Source of the DNA: Ravibacter arvi
GTDB lineage: Bacteria; Bacteroidota; Bacteroidia; Cytophagales; Spirosomataceae
Length of the DNA stretch: 64,000 bases
Direction of reading: 5' to 3'
Assembly (NCBI RefSeq): GCF_039540405.1
Contig: NZ_BAABEY010000036.1
Coordinates: forward strand, 124,001-188,000
Of this stretch, positions 32,611-41,722 are shown piece by piece (within the stretch, counting starts at the first letter, position 1; every line of letters begins with the position of its first letter). Both the position numbers and the translations under genes were made by a program. The notes under the pieces were generated by a model. The model ran no database searches. It saw only the letters and a list, made by a program, of their open reading frames with translations, and was not told where the DNA came from.

Positions 32611-34332
32611 TTACCATCCCGGGTTTTGGGTGAGGTTTGGGTTCAGCACAATTTCGGAGGTCGGAATTGAAAGGAGATAGTCTCTGTCTAACCTGAACCC
32701 GTATCCAGTCGGTATTGCATTTTTGAAAGGATCCAGGAAGCCCTGATCGTCAACAGGGAAAGGATTGCTGCCCTTTATCTGAGATGCTTTAAAACCTTTG
32801 GGCCGTTTGCCGACAATCAGCTCATCTGCCGCTGCCCAGCGCGCAATATCATCCCAGCGAAATCCTTCCAGGGCCAGTTCTACCCGCCGCTCCCGTCTCA
32901 CTTCATTGATAACCGGAGAAAGAGTGGGGAAGTCCCATAGCGGGTCGGTAGCGATGTCGGCAATAACCAGGTTAGGCATTCCAACGCGCTCGCGTAGTTT
33001 TTTTATCGAAATATCAATATCCTGCTGTGTAATGGTTCCGAGCTCTGCTTTGGCTTCGGCATAATTGAGGAGCGCCTCGGCATAACGATACAGGATTGAT
33101 GGTGTTTCCTCGTATTGCTGAACATGATAAACCATGTTGGGGTTATAGCCTTTTTGTATAATGTATCCGCCGGGCGAGTTATAGTCCGCGGTCGAATTCA
33201 GGCGGGCATAGGCTTCTTCCCAGTATTGGGTCTTTCCGTCGGCAAAAATTTTCCAGACATCTTCAGGCGGGGCAATCGTCTGAGAGAACCTTGGATCACG
33301 GTTTATCACCTCTTTTCTGATATTTTCATATCCTCCGAAGAGGGGACTTGCGGCAATAGGTCTTCCGTCAGTACATAAATAGGCATCTGCAAGCGTCTTG
33401 GTAATAGATCTCCCCAGCGGCGCTTCCATCCTGATGTTTCTGTCATTTACAAAGTCTACATCGCCTCTGGAAAGGTCGTTGTCGTATTCCCGCCAGAACA
33501 TCACCTCTGTATTGGAAGAATAATCCTGAAGAGAAAACAAGTCCTTATAATCCCTGGCGGGTTTGCCGGTTGAATAGACATTGTAAATGCCGGAGCTGAT
33601 GATTTTGTGCGCAGCTTCTGCAGCCTTGGACAGGTATTTTTCGGGGTTGCCTCCATCCACTCCGAATGGGGTGCCGGCGTGATATTTCTCCCAGGTACCT
33701 TCGTACAGTGCGATCCGGCTCTGGATAAGCAAGGCCATCCACTTGTTTATTCTCCCCGCTCCCCGGGTTTTATCCGCAGTTAAATGGATGGCGGCAGAGT
33801 CCAGCGAGCTTATGATATAATCGGTGACCAGGTTTCTCGCGTCCCGGGGATTATATAGCTCGGGAGAAGTGGTACCCAATACTTTGGTAATGATCTGGAT
33901 GTCGCCGTAGGTTTTGAGCAGGTTATAGTAGATCAGCGCCCGGAAGAAATACGCTTCGCCGAGATATTGCTGATATTCACCAAGCTTGTAACCTTCTTCA
34001 ACCTTTTTGTAGTTCTCAAAAAAGTAGTTGATACTTCTGACATTTCCGAAAGCGATGCTGCCGCTTGTCAATATGGTCCGGCTGCCTTCCAGTCTCCGGT
34101 CCGGCGCCGCCGAGATCTGGTTATCACTGTCAAAATCATTTCCATGAACGCCGTATTTTGGAAAAAAAGAATTACTGTAAAACTGGTTTACGTAAGCCTT
34201 GAGATCATTCGGGTTCTTGAAGTAGTTCGGAGCCGTCACCGCGTCGAGCGGTGTTCTTTCCAGGAAATCATCATCACACGCAGTCAACATAACCGCGCAG
34301 ATAAAAGCGATAAGAAGATTCGTTGTTTTCAT
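32611..34332 (-). CDS. SusD/RagB-family glycan- or nutrient-binding lipoprotein
   Basis: 573 residues with a lipoprotein signal (AFICAVMLTACDDDF, lipid-carrying Cys 19). The N terminus has the family sequence FLERTPLDAVTAPNYFKNP, the middle is rich in TPR-like helices (EAYFFRALIYYNLLKTYGDI), and the C terminus has the RagB/SusD block EVRRERRVELALEGFRWDDIARW and ends NPNLTQNPGW. The protein sits on the cell surface as the lid of its SusC partner, encoded just upstream (113-base gap). No polysaccharide-degrading enzyme lies beside the pair, so the ligand is unknown. Confidence 0.95.
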   Translation of the reverse strand: MKTTNLLIAFICAVMLTACDDDFLERTPLDAVTAPNYFKNPNDLKAYVNQFYSNSFFPKYGVHGNDFDSDNQISAAPDRRLEGSRTILTSGSIAFGNVRSINYFFENYKKVEEGYKLGEYQQYLGEAYFFRALIYYNLLKTYGDIQIITKVLGTTSPELYNPRDARNLVTDYIISSLDSAAIHLTADKTRGAGRINKWMALLIQSRIALYEGTWEKYHAGTPFGVDGGNPEKYLSKAAEAAHKIISSGIYNVYSTGKPARDYKDLFSLQDYSSNTEVMFWREYDNDLSRGDVDFVNDRNIRMEAPLGRSITKTLADAYLCTDGRPIAASPLFGGYENIRKEVINRDPRFSQTIAPPEDVWKIFADGKTQYWEEAYARLNSTADYNSPGGYIIQKGYNPNMVYHVQQYEETPSILYRYAEALLNYAEAKAELGTITQQDIDISIKKLRERVGMPNLVIADIATDPLWDFPTLSPVINEVRRERRVELALEGFRWDDIARWAAADELIVGKRPKGFKASQIKGSNPFPVDDQGFLDPFKNAIPTGYGFRLDRDYLLSIPTSEIVLNPNLTQNPGW

Positions 34333-34342
34333 CTGTATTCAA

Positions 34343-34440
34343 AGTTGTGAGCGATGAGTTATGAGCGATGAGAAGGGGGACCGACTCGTCTTATTCGCGG
34401 GCCGGTTGGTGCCGCTAAAACCTCACAACTCACGCCTCAT
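34343..34440. repeat. CTCACAACTCACGCCTCAT hairpin repeat between susC and susD genes
   Basis: GTTGTGAG at 34344-34351 pairs with CTCACAAC at 34422-34429, with degenerate GATGAG and CCTCA units around. In the minus-strand transcript this places a hairpin between the two reading frames. Confidence 0.55.
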
Positions 34441-34445
34441 ACCAA

Positions 34446-37400
34446 TTAAAGCGAAAGATTAATTCCAAACGACAGTGTTCTTGAGATCGGATAAATCACA
34501 CCGCTTGCCAGGTACCCGCCATTGCTCGGGTCTGACGCTATCGCCGTTTCGGGGTCCAGAATTTTGGGAAGCTTTGAGAATAGGAGCAGGTTTTCTCCGG
34601 AGAAATAAATTCTGGCTTTCTGAACCGCGATCTTGCTAAGTATCCGCTCGGGGATTGAATATCCTATTTGCAGGTTTCGCAGCCTCAGGTAGGCCGCGTT
34701 GAGCAGGTACCTGGATTGCCGCTGACGATTTTTATTGGTCTCCGCCGTGAAATAGGGTTTTGCAAAATAAGCGTCGGTGTTTGGGCCAAGTAAATTGGTC
34801 TCATCTGCCGGTCTCCAGTAATCCAGGGTGAGGGAATTTTTGTAGATACCCGACCCTCCCCAGGCAGGTACCATTCCCCAGAACAGAGAGGAGTTAAGGT
34901 CGGGATGGTAGTCCTTTTTCCCTACTCCTTGCCAGAACATGTTAAAATCCAGTCCTTTCCATTTTAAACCTCCCGACAGACTGACATTGTACCGTGAAGA
35001 GGTATTCCCGATCACAACCAGGTCTCCGTGATCGCCGAGGGTTCTCAGCCCGTCGTTAATTACATGGTCCTGGTTTAAGTCTTTGTATTTCATATCTCCC
35101 GGGCCCCATTTGGGATGGTATTTCGACTGGTCGGGCATAGACTCATTGGGTGACTGAATGAGCCCGTCCGTTTCAAATCCCCAGATTTCTCCTACTTTCT
35201 TGCCTGCATACCAGGTATCAATCAGGCCTTTTTCGTTCTGGTAGGCAAGAATTTTTGACTGACTGTCGCCCAAACCGAGCTTCAAGTCATAGGAGAGTGA
35301 ACCCGACAGCCGGTCCTCCCAGCCGATCAGCAACTCAAAACCCTTTGTAGAGAGTTCTGCGTTGTTGCTTTGCGGGGTGGAAGCGCCCAGCAAATAGGGC
35401 AGTGTAATAGAAGGGCCAAGCATATCCGTAGACACACGGTTGAACCAGTCAAACGTCAGGCTAAGCCTGTTTTTCAGGAAACCGGCGTCAATACCCAGGT
35501 TGAGTGTGGTGATGGCCTCCCAGGTAAGGTCGTCGCTCACCAGGCCTGGGGCCTTGGCAAAAGGAGGCCTTTCTCTGTCCACGATCCACTTAAGTTCGCT
35601 GCCTACCGGGATAGTTGACAGGTAGAGGTAGTTGGCTACATTTTGATTGCCAAGTGCGCCGTATGAGCCGCGTACTTTCAGCGTGTTCACGTAAGGTTCC
35701 ACGTAAGACCAGAACGGTTCTTGCGAGATATTGTAGCCGACCGATGCGGAAGGGAAGAAGCCCCATCTTGAATCGCGCGCAAAACGCGAGGAGCCATTGT
35801 ACCGCGCGCTGAATTCCAGCAGGTATTTCTCCTTATAGTTGTAGTTAAGTCGTCCGAAGAATCCCCGGGTGGCCCAGTGATAGATCTGGTCATTTACGGT
35901 ACGGTCTCCCAGGGAAGTGCTGATTGAAGGAATCTCATCGGTGATCAGATTGGTGCCGGTGGCTGAGATCCCCGAAAACTGCCGCAATTCCTGTTCAAAG
36001 CCGAACATTGGCTTAAAGTAATGCTGATTGGCAGTAAGCTCATAAGAGGTAGTGGCGTTTATAAGCGTATAAGTGTTTTGAGAAAATGACGCAGTGTAAC
36101 CGGATGCGGGTTTTCCTATATTGCCGAACTGACCGGTACCCAGTTCAACCAAAACGGGCCGGGGGTTTGTGGCGTTCCGGCTTCCTACGGTATTGTAATT
36201 GTAGGAAAAGGTTGTTTTCCAGCCTTTTACGGGTTCCAGTTCAGAGCCTAATGTAATAAAAAAATCATTAATTTCCGTGCGATCGCGCCCGGATCCCTGC
36301 GACAGCCTTACAAGAGGACTTTGTATGGTACCATTGATGTTGTAGAAGGGCATCATCGGTGCAAAATGGATGATTTCGTTGAAGAAATGCTCTCTGCCCA
36401 CCGTCGTTTGCCCCACAGGAAAGTCGGTTTTCCCGTTGGCGTATTTCAGGCTGGAATTGAAATTCAGCCAGTTGGTTATTTTGGAGCTGAAATTCGACAT
36501 AAAGTTGTATCGCCTGTACGAATCCCTGCCAAACTCATACATTCCATTCTGATTGATATAACCTCCCGACAGATAATACTGCGTTTTCTTATTTCCGCCC
36601 GAAACGTTCAGGTTATGCTTTTGGCTGAACGAATAGTCGGCAATAAGGATACGAGGCCAGTCATTGTTGGCGTTACCGTTTCTGCGACCGGCAAATACGT
36701 TGTCAATCGGGTTTTCAGGATCATATTCGTAGGGAAACGTACCATTCATGTATTGTCTGATGCGATTCATTTGCTCTTCGCTGTAAACGGGCGTAAGGCC
36801 CGCATTCGCGTTGGCCTGGTTAAAAGCGGTCGCCCAGGTTAGTGCGTCTGCATAACTCGGCAGTTTTGTAGGAGAAGCAAAGGAAAGGTTGTTGCTGTAT
36901 TGAATACTTACTTTTTCGCTGCGATTGCCCTTTTTTGTGGTGATCAGTATCACGCCAAAGGGCGCTCTCGATCCATAGATTGCGGAAGCTGAAGCGTCTT
37001 TGAGGACAGAAACGCTTTCTATGGATTCCGGGTCTACGTTCTGAATATTCATTTCCACCCCGTCGACGAGCACAAGCGGCGACCCGCTGCCATGAATAGA
37101 ACCCGTTCCCCTGATATTCCATGTGCTGGCGGCGCCGGGTTCGCCGCCGCGCATACCCATGGTGATGTTCAGGTTGGGAGAGGCGCCTTTGATCAGGTCG
37201 GCTACTGTATTGGCCGGCCGGTTGGCGAGCCGGTCGCCCGAGACTACGTCGACTGCGCCTGTCAGGTTTATCTTTTTCTGCGTACCATACCCTACCACCA
37301 CCACTTCTTCTAATGATTTCTCGTCTGTTTTCAGCGAAATATCAATCGATATCCTGCTTCCCACTACTGTTTCCTGGCTTAGATAACCTACGAAGGAAAA

Positions 37401-38009
37401 GATCAGAACAGCTTTTTCATCAGGGACAGAAATTTTGTACCGCCCCTCCGCGTCGGTTACTGCGCCGTGCTGGGTTCCTTTGACTATGATATTCACGCCT
37501 GGAAGCCCCTCACCTTTTTCATCCAGTACCTTTCCTTCTACCGATCTATCTATACGAAATTCCGGAACCGCAAGATTTTCCAGCTTGGATACGCCGGCGC
37601 CCTTTTGCACCGGACGTTGTTCCTGCTGCTCCCTTTTCTTCTGGTCAATAATTTCCTGTAGTACGCCGATCATTCTCTCCAGCGACTCCATTCCTTTCGG
37701 GTCGTCGCGGTAGATGATCACGTATTTCATGTCCAATACCTGGAATTTGAGGTTAGTTTCCCGTAATACGCTACTGAGGGCTTCGTTGATATTTTTATAG
37801 GAGCCAGGGTTGTACCGCTTCCTGATCCTGACCTTTTCAACTATTTCGCGATCATACGTGAAATGAACTTTGTACCGCCTGTTCATATCGCTGATGATAT
37901 TCAGCAGGCTTTCGCTTTGCAGAGTTTCACCGGGATGAGCTGTGGCATAGGCCGGGAAAAGACAGTACAGCACAATCCCGGATAGAATAATCCGGAGATA
38001 TTTTCTCAT
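34446..38009 (-). CDS. SusC/RagA TonB-dependent outer membrane transporter with STN domain
   Basis: 1187 residues. A signal peptide (ILSGIVLYCLFPAYATA) is followed by an STN domain (about 40-95; SLLNIISDMNRRYKVHF), which in this class passes a signal to the FecR anti-sigma protein. A charged linker leads to a carboxypeptidase-like beta domain (about 155-240; VDEKGEGLPGVNIIVKGT), the plug (VVVGYGTQKKINLTGAV, IYGSRAPFGVILITTKKG) and a 22-strand barrel ending ISRTLSFGINLSL. It lies directly downstream of the fecR gene (27 bases), so ligand binding should activate the ECF sigma factor encoded divergently. The substrate is unknown. Confidence 0.95.
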   Translation of the reverse strand: MRKYLRIILSGIVLYCLFPAYATAHPGETLQSESLLNIISDMNRRYKVHFTYDREIVEKVRIRKRYNPGSYKNINEALSSVLRETNLKFQVLDMKYVIIYRDDPKGMESLERMIGVLQEIIDQKKREQQEQRPVQKGAGVSKLENLAVPEFRIDRSVEGKVLDEKGEGLPGVNIIVKGTQHGAVTDAEGRYKISVPDEKAVLIFSFVGYLSQETVVGSRISIDISLKTDEKSLEEVVVVGYGTQKKINLTGAVDVVSGDRLANRPANTVADLIKGASPNLNITMGMRGGEPGAASTWNIRGTGSIHGSGSPLVLVDGVEMNIQNVDPESIESVSVLKDASASAIYGSRAPFGVILITTKKGNRSEKVSIQYSNNLSFASPTKLPSYADALTWATAFNQANANAGLTPVYSEEQMNRIRQYMNGTFPYEYDPENPIDNVFAGRRNGNANNDWPRILIADYSFSQKHNLNVSGGNKKTQYYLSGGYINQNGMYEFGRDSYRRYNFMSNFSSKITNWLNFNSSLKYANGKTDFPVGQTTVGREHFFNEIIHFAPMMPFYNINGTIQSPLVRLSQGSGRDRTEINDFFITLGSELEPVKGWKTTFSYNYNTVGSRNATNPRPVLVELGTGQFGNIGKPASGYTASFSQNTYTLINATTSYELTANQHYFKPMFGFEQELRQFSGISATGTNLITDEIPSISTSLGDRTVNDQIYHWATRGFFGRLNYNYKEKYLLEFSARYNGSSRFARDSRWGFFPSASVGYNISQEPFWSYVEPYVNTLKVRGSYGALGNQNVANYLYLSTIPVGSELKWIVDRERPPFAKAPGLVSDDLTWEAITTLNLGIDAGFLKNRLSLTFDWFNRVSTDMLGPSITLPYLLGASTPQSNNAELSTKGFELLIGWEDRLSGSLSYDLKLGLGDSQSKILAYQNEKGLIDTWYAGKKVGEIWGFETDGLIQSPNESMPDQSKYHPKWGPGDMKYKDLNQDHVINDGLRTLGDHGDLVVIGNTSSRYNVSLSGGLKWKGLDFNMFWQGVGKKDYHPDLNSSLFWGMVPAWGGSGIYKNSLTLDYWRPADETNLLGPNTDAYFAKPYFTAETNKNRQRQSRYLLNAAYLRLRNLQIGYSIPERILSKIAVQKARIYFSGENLLLFSKLPKILDPETAIASDPSNGGYLASGVIYPISRTLSFGINLSL

Positions 38010-38036
38010 AGTAATCCTGGTTTGGGTTTTCTTTTG

Positions 38037-38975
38037 CTATTTCACGAATATCGTGTCCTGTTTTTCGACAAGTTTTACCTGGAGGGACAGTTCAAGCACT
38101 TTCCTGATCAGGTCCCAGTCTGAATAGGGAAGGGAGAGGTCCAGCCGCTTTTCAAGAACGGAGGGGTCTCCGGCCTTGAATTTCTTTCCGTACAATTCTT
38201 CCATGCGGTCCAGGATATCTCCGAGCGGGGTATTTTCGAATTCAAGCATTCCTTCGACCCAGGAAGCGCTGCGGTGGAGAGAAGAAGCGGCTTCGATCCG
38301 GAGATCTTTTTTCCCGCTGTCGTACAGCGCAGCATTGCCGGGTGTCAGTGCAACGGGTTGCTGCTGCAGCTGAGGGATTTCGAGGTTTACCTTGCCGGAT
38401 TCCAGGAAGAGGTGTGCGGACCCCTTGCGGCTCCTGAAATTGAAGGTAGTGCCCAGTACACTGATTTTCATGTGGTTGGACCGCACGACAAATTCTATCC
38501 CGCTGACCTTCCTGACATCGAAGTAGCCCTCGCCTTCAAGAGTCAGCTCGCGTTTTTTCTTCTTTAGCCAGTCTGTATTCCATACCAGCCGTGAATTGGC
38601 ATTGAGCAATACCTTGCTGCTGTCAGGCAGCACAACGGTACGGGTTTCTCCGAAACCTGTCTGATAGGACAAGAGCTCGGGTGCACGGTTTTCAGGCCAC
38701 ACCAGAAGAGTCGTGACGAATATTGCGGCTGAGGCGGCGGCACCCCAGAAAAGCCGGGCGATGGCAATGCGTCTTCGCACGGGTTGCCTTTCGTCCGCTC
38801 GGATGTCACGCAAAATACGCCTGGATTCTTTCCAATCCTCTTTTGAAACACGATCAATCAGGTCGAAAGTGTCCGGGTCACCCATAAGGCCAAGGAACTC
38901 CGCGTATTCTTCGGGCGACAATGTATTGTTCCGGTACTTTTCCAGCAGCCGCGTAATGCGATCGTTGTTATTCAC
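38037..38975 (-). CDS. FecR-family anti-sigma factor
   Basis: 312 residues. A cytoplasmic N-terminal region is followed by one membrane span (about 70-92; GAAASAAIFVTTLLVWP), then a periplasmic FecR domain with LSYQTGFGETRTVVLPDSS, LNANSRLVWN and LEGEGYFDV. The C-terminal 80 residues (FENTPLGDILDRMEELYGKKF) match the STN-interacting region of Bacteroidota FecR proteins. It should hold the divergently encoded ECF sigma factor inactive until the SusC-type transporter signals. It is the first gene of the minus-strand fecR-susC-susD operon. Confidence 0.93.
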   Translation of the reverse strand: MNNNDRITRLLEKYRNNTLSPEEYAEFLGLMGDPDTFDLIDRVSKEDWKESRRILRDIRADERQPVRRRIAIARLFWGAAASAAIFVTTLLVWPENRAPELLSYQTGFGETRTVVLPDSSKVLLNANSRLVWNTDWLKKKKRELTLEGEGYFDVRKVSGIEFVVRSNHMKISVLGTTFNFRSRKGSAHLFLESGKVNLEIPQLQQQPVALTPGNAALYDSGKKDLRIEAASSLHRSASWVEGMLEFENTPLGDILDRMEELYGKKFKAGDPSVLEKRLDLSLPYSDWDLIRKVLELSLQVKLVEKQDTIFVK

Positions 38976-39138
38976 TATTAGAATCCGTTTAAGTCAGGTC
39001 CTTTTCTAATGTTTTTGCGCAGTAACATCGTCAGTAGCCCTGGTTCCCCGTTCGGTTTAGAGCATTGACGCGCAACCCGCCGACAAGGACTAGTCGGTAC
39101 GATATTTTTTTTGAGTAGAAATAATTTGAGATTTTTTA

Positions 39139-39146
39139 TACTTTTG
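39139..39146 (+). promoter_or_regulatory. Bacteroidota -7 element for the ECF sigma gene
   Basis: TACTTTTG fits TAnnTTTG and lies 63 bases before the sigma start in an AT-rich stretch. TTTG copies at 39110-39113 and 39125-39128 have non-standard spacing. Confidence 0.4.
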
Positions 39147-39209
39147 TAAGGCGCAGTTAATACATCTCATAACCCCTGGTTTCACCGGATATGCAATAAA
39201 TCCGTGAAA

Positions 39210-39686
39210 ATGGAACAGGTATATACAGAGTACAGGGAATTTCTCTACAGCTTTTTTATAAAACACGTTAAGATCCCTTCATTAGCGGAGGATTTGGCCC
39301 AGGATGTTTTTATCAAATTCTGGCAGAAGAAAGATTGTGCCGATTCTATAGAAAATATCGATGCATGGTTATATACTCTTGCGCGCAATCACCTGATGGA
39401 TCATTATCGTAGGCTGGCTTCAGAGAAGAAATACCAGGAAACTGTATGGCTGGAAATGGAACGTCATGCCAATGTTGTTATCGAGGAAATTTATAAGAGA
39501 GAGCTGGAAGATCGGGTTGCCTTTCTTTTACAAACACTGCCCAGGCGGCAGAAGGAAGTGTATGAGCTCAGCCGTGAGAAAGGTTTTTCTCTGGAGCAGA
39601 TAGCCGAGGCGCTGGATATATCTCCGAATACTGCCAAAAATCATCTGGTAGAAAGCCTGAGGTCCATACGGGCCGGATTGAAATAA
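39210..39686 (+). CDS. ECF RNA polymerase sigma factor
   Basis: 158 residues from ATG 39210 (GTG at 39204 is possible). Region 2 spans about 8-75 with SLAEDLAQDVFIKFW and AWLYTLARNHLMDHYR. Region 4 lies at about 100-155 with LPRRQKEVYELSREKGFSLEQIAEAL and ISPNTAKNHLVESLRSIRAG. It is read away from the fecR-susC-susD operon across a 228-base gap. In most Bacteroidota the sigma and fecR genes are co-directional, so the divergent layout is uncommon. It should direct transcription of the susCD operon and perhaps itself. Confidence 0.93.
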   Translation: MEQVYTEYREFLYSFFIKHVKIPSLAEDLAQDVFIKFWQKKDCADSIENIDAWLYTLARNHLMDHYRRLASEKKYQETVWLEMERHANVVIEEIYKRELEDRVAFLLQTLPRRQKEVYELSREKGFSLEQIAEALDISPNTAKNHLVESLRSIRAGLK

Positions 39687-39824
39687 ATTGTGGTATTGAA
39701 AAGTGTTGCGCCGTTATACAGGTTGCGATATCGCCTTCCAATAAGTCGGCTGAGTAAAATCGTCCGCTTCCAGGGTTTTTACCAATTGTAGGAAATCTCC
39801 CGCAGGAGTTAAGTAACACAGGAA

Positions 39825-41228
39825 ATGCTCGGACTTGCCATTGGCTGTTACATGTTGGTTACCTTGGGCGTGGGCCTCTGGGCTTCCCGGTTTGTGGCAA
39901 ACACCCGGGATTTCGTACTGGCAGGTCAAAGGCTTCCGCTTATTCTCGCGGCTTCCGCGACTTTCGCTACCTGGTTCGGAGCAGAAAGTATATTGGGGGC
40001 ACCGGCGGAATTCCTCAAGCATGGCGTGTCGGGTATTATCGAAGATCCGTTCGGCGCAGCAATGTGCCTTTTCCTGGTCGGCGTTTTTTTTGCCCGCCGG
40101 TTTTATCAACTGGGCATCCTGACTTTCTGCGACTATTTCCGGATACGGTACGGGAGGGCAGCCGAGATAGGCTCTGCGCTGCTGATCGTGCCCTCTTATA
40201 TCAGCTGGATTGCCGCGCAGCTGATCGCAATGGGGATACTACTGAAAATTGTTCTGGGCTGGTCTATGCCTGTTGCCGTTGTCAGCAGCACATTGTTTGT
40301 TGTGGTGTACACCGTTTGGGGCGGGATGTGGTCCATCACACTGACCGATTTTTTACAAACACTCCTTATTATCGCCGGCCTGGTTACTGTAGCCGGTGTT
40401 CTTTACAACAAAACCGCATCAGCCGGTCCGTTGTTTGCATCGCTTCCTGACGGGTTCTTTCATTTTTTCCCGAAAGGAGACTTGCTGGGCTGGGCCAGGT
40501 ACGGCGCTGCCTGGATAACCATAGGGCTCGGGTCTATTCCCCAGCAGGATGTATTTCAGCGGGTTATGTCAGCCAGGGATGCGGAAACTTCCGTAAAGGC
40601 CTGTCTGCTTTCCGCTTTTATGTATTTAACCATTGCTTTACTGCCTTTGTATATCGCGCTGAGCGGAAGGCTTTTGTATCCTGAGCTGGTCGTAGACGGC
40701 CAGATGATGATCCCGGATATGGTAATGCGGCACCTTAGTCTGCCCGTACAGGTATTGTTTCTGGGCGCTTTGATGTCGGCTATTATGAGCACTACCAGCA
40801 GTGCAATTATGGCGCCGGCCACGATAATTGGAGAGAACATTTACAAATTTTTCAAACCGGTGACCTCTGATAGCGAGCTCCTGGCAGTTATCAGGGCCGG
40901 GATCGTCGGAATCGCGGCAGTATCTGTGGTAATGGCGCTCGGGCGCGACAGCATTTTTGAGCTGGTGGCCGAATCGTCGGCCTTTAGCCTGGTTTCACTT
41001 TTTGTTCCGTTGACTGCCGGTTTGTATTGGAAAAAAGCTACGCTGGCCGGGTGCCTTCTTTCCATGGGTGGCGGTCTTTCGGTGTGGCTGCTTGCGGTAT
41101 ACTGCGAAACCGTTTATCCGCCGCTCCTCTACGGTTTGTTCGCCGCAGTATTGGGTATGGCTGCGGGAGCTCATCTTCGCCTCGCGTCAAAGGCCGTTTT
41201 TGCCCGGGATGAGCAGTCGGGACTATGA
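39825..41228 (+). CDS. Sodium:solute symporter family transporter
   Basis: 467 residues with about 12-13 hydrophobic segments. Family sequence includes the N-terminal GVGLWASRFVANTRDFVLAG, the substrate-site region SATFATWFGAESILGAPAEF and GSIPQQDVFQRVMSARD. The sodium-site region is LGALMSAIMSTTSSAIMAPA. It imports a small solute with sodium ions. It lies downstream of the ECF sigma gene and upstream of aroQ, each separated by small gaps, so an operon is not certain. The substrate is unknown. Confidence 0.9.
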   Translation: MLGLAIGCYMLVTLGVGLWASRFVANTRDFVLAGQRLPLILAASATFATWFGAESILGAPAEFLKHGVSGIIEDPFGAAMCLFLVGVFFARRFYQLGILTFCDYFRIRYGRAAEIGSALLIVPSYISWIAAQLIAMGILLKIVLGWSMPVAVVSSTLFVVVYTVWGGMWSITLTDFLQTLLIIAGLVTVAGVLYNKTASAGPLFASLPDGFFHFFPKGDLLGWARYGAAWITIGLGSIPQQDVFQRVMSARDAETSVKACLLSAFMYLTIALLPLYIALSGRLLYPELVVDGQMMIPDMVMRHLSLPVQVLFLGALMSAIMSTTSSAIMAPATIIGENIYKFFKPVTSDSELLAVIRAGIVGIAAVSVVMALGRDSIFELVAESSAFSLVSLFVPLTAGLYWKKATLAGCLLSMGGGLSVWLLAVYCETVYPPLLYGLFAAVLGMAAGAHLRLASKAVFARDEQSGL

Positions 41229-41281
41229 TCTTTAGTGGAAAAAATGCAATTTCGGACCTTGTATTAAATTAAATCCTGAGC

Positions 41282-41722
41282 GTGGCAAAAAGACAAATTT
41301 TAATCGTAAACGGTCCTAACCTGAATCTTTTGGGAAAAAGACAGCCTGAAATCTATGGCAGCAGCGGCTTTGAGGACTACTTTATAAAACTTACCGAAAT
41401 GTTCGGCGACGTATCCCTCAACTATTTTCAGTCCAATCACGAGGGAGAGCTGATAGACAAGATACATGAAGTAGGGTTTGATTTTGACGGTATCGTGATC
41501 AATGCCGGCGGATATACCCATACCTCGGTTGCACTTGCCGACGCAATCGCTTCGGTAACAACCCCCGCTGTAGAGGTTCATATTTCAAATATTCATGCCC
41601 GCGAGGCTTTTCGACACCACAGCTACCTCTCGAAAGTTTGCAAAGGTATGATCTGCGGGCTCGGGCTAAAAGGTTACGAGCTTGCCGTCAGGTATTTATT
41701 GGATTTACCCGTAAAATCATGA
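41282..41722 (+). CDS. aroQ: Type II 3-dehydroquinate dehydratase
   Basis: 146 residues from a GTG start, the usual length. NGPNLNLLGKRQPEIYGS contains the catalytic Tyr, QSNHEGELID follows, INAGGYTHTSVAL provides the Asn, and VEVHISNIHAREAFRHHS holds the catalytic His. The enzyme makes 3-dehydroshikimate in aromatic amino acid synthesis. Its stop codon overlaps the ATG of the next gene by four bases (ATGA), indicating translational coupling with the aminotransferase. Confidence 0.95.
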   Translation: MAKRQILIVNGPNLNLLGKRQPEIYGSSGFEDYFIKLTEMFGDVSLNYFQSNHEGELIDKIHEVGFDFDGIVINAGGYTHTSVALADAIASVTTPAVEVHISNIHAREAFRHHSYLSKVCKGMICGLGLKGYELAVRYLLDLPVKS

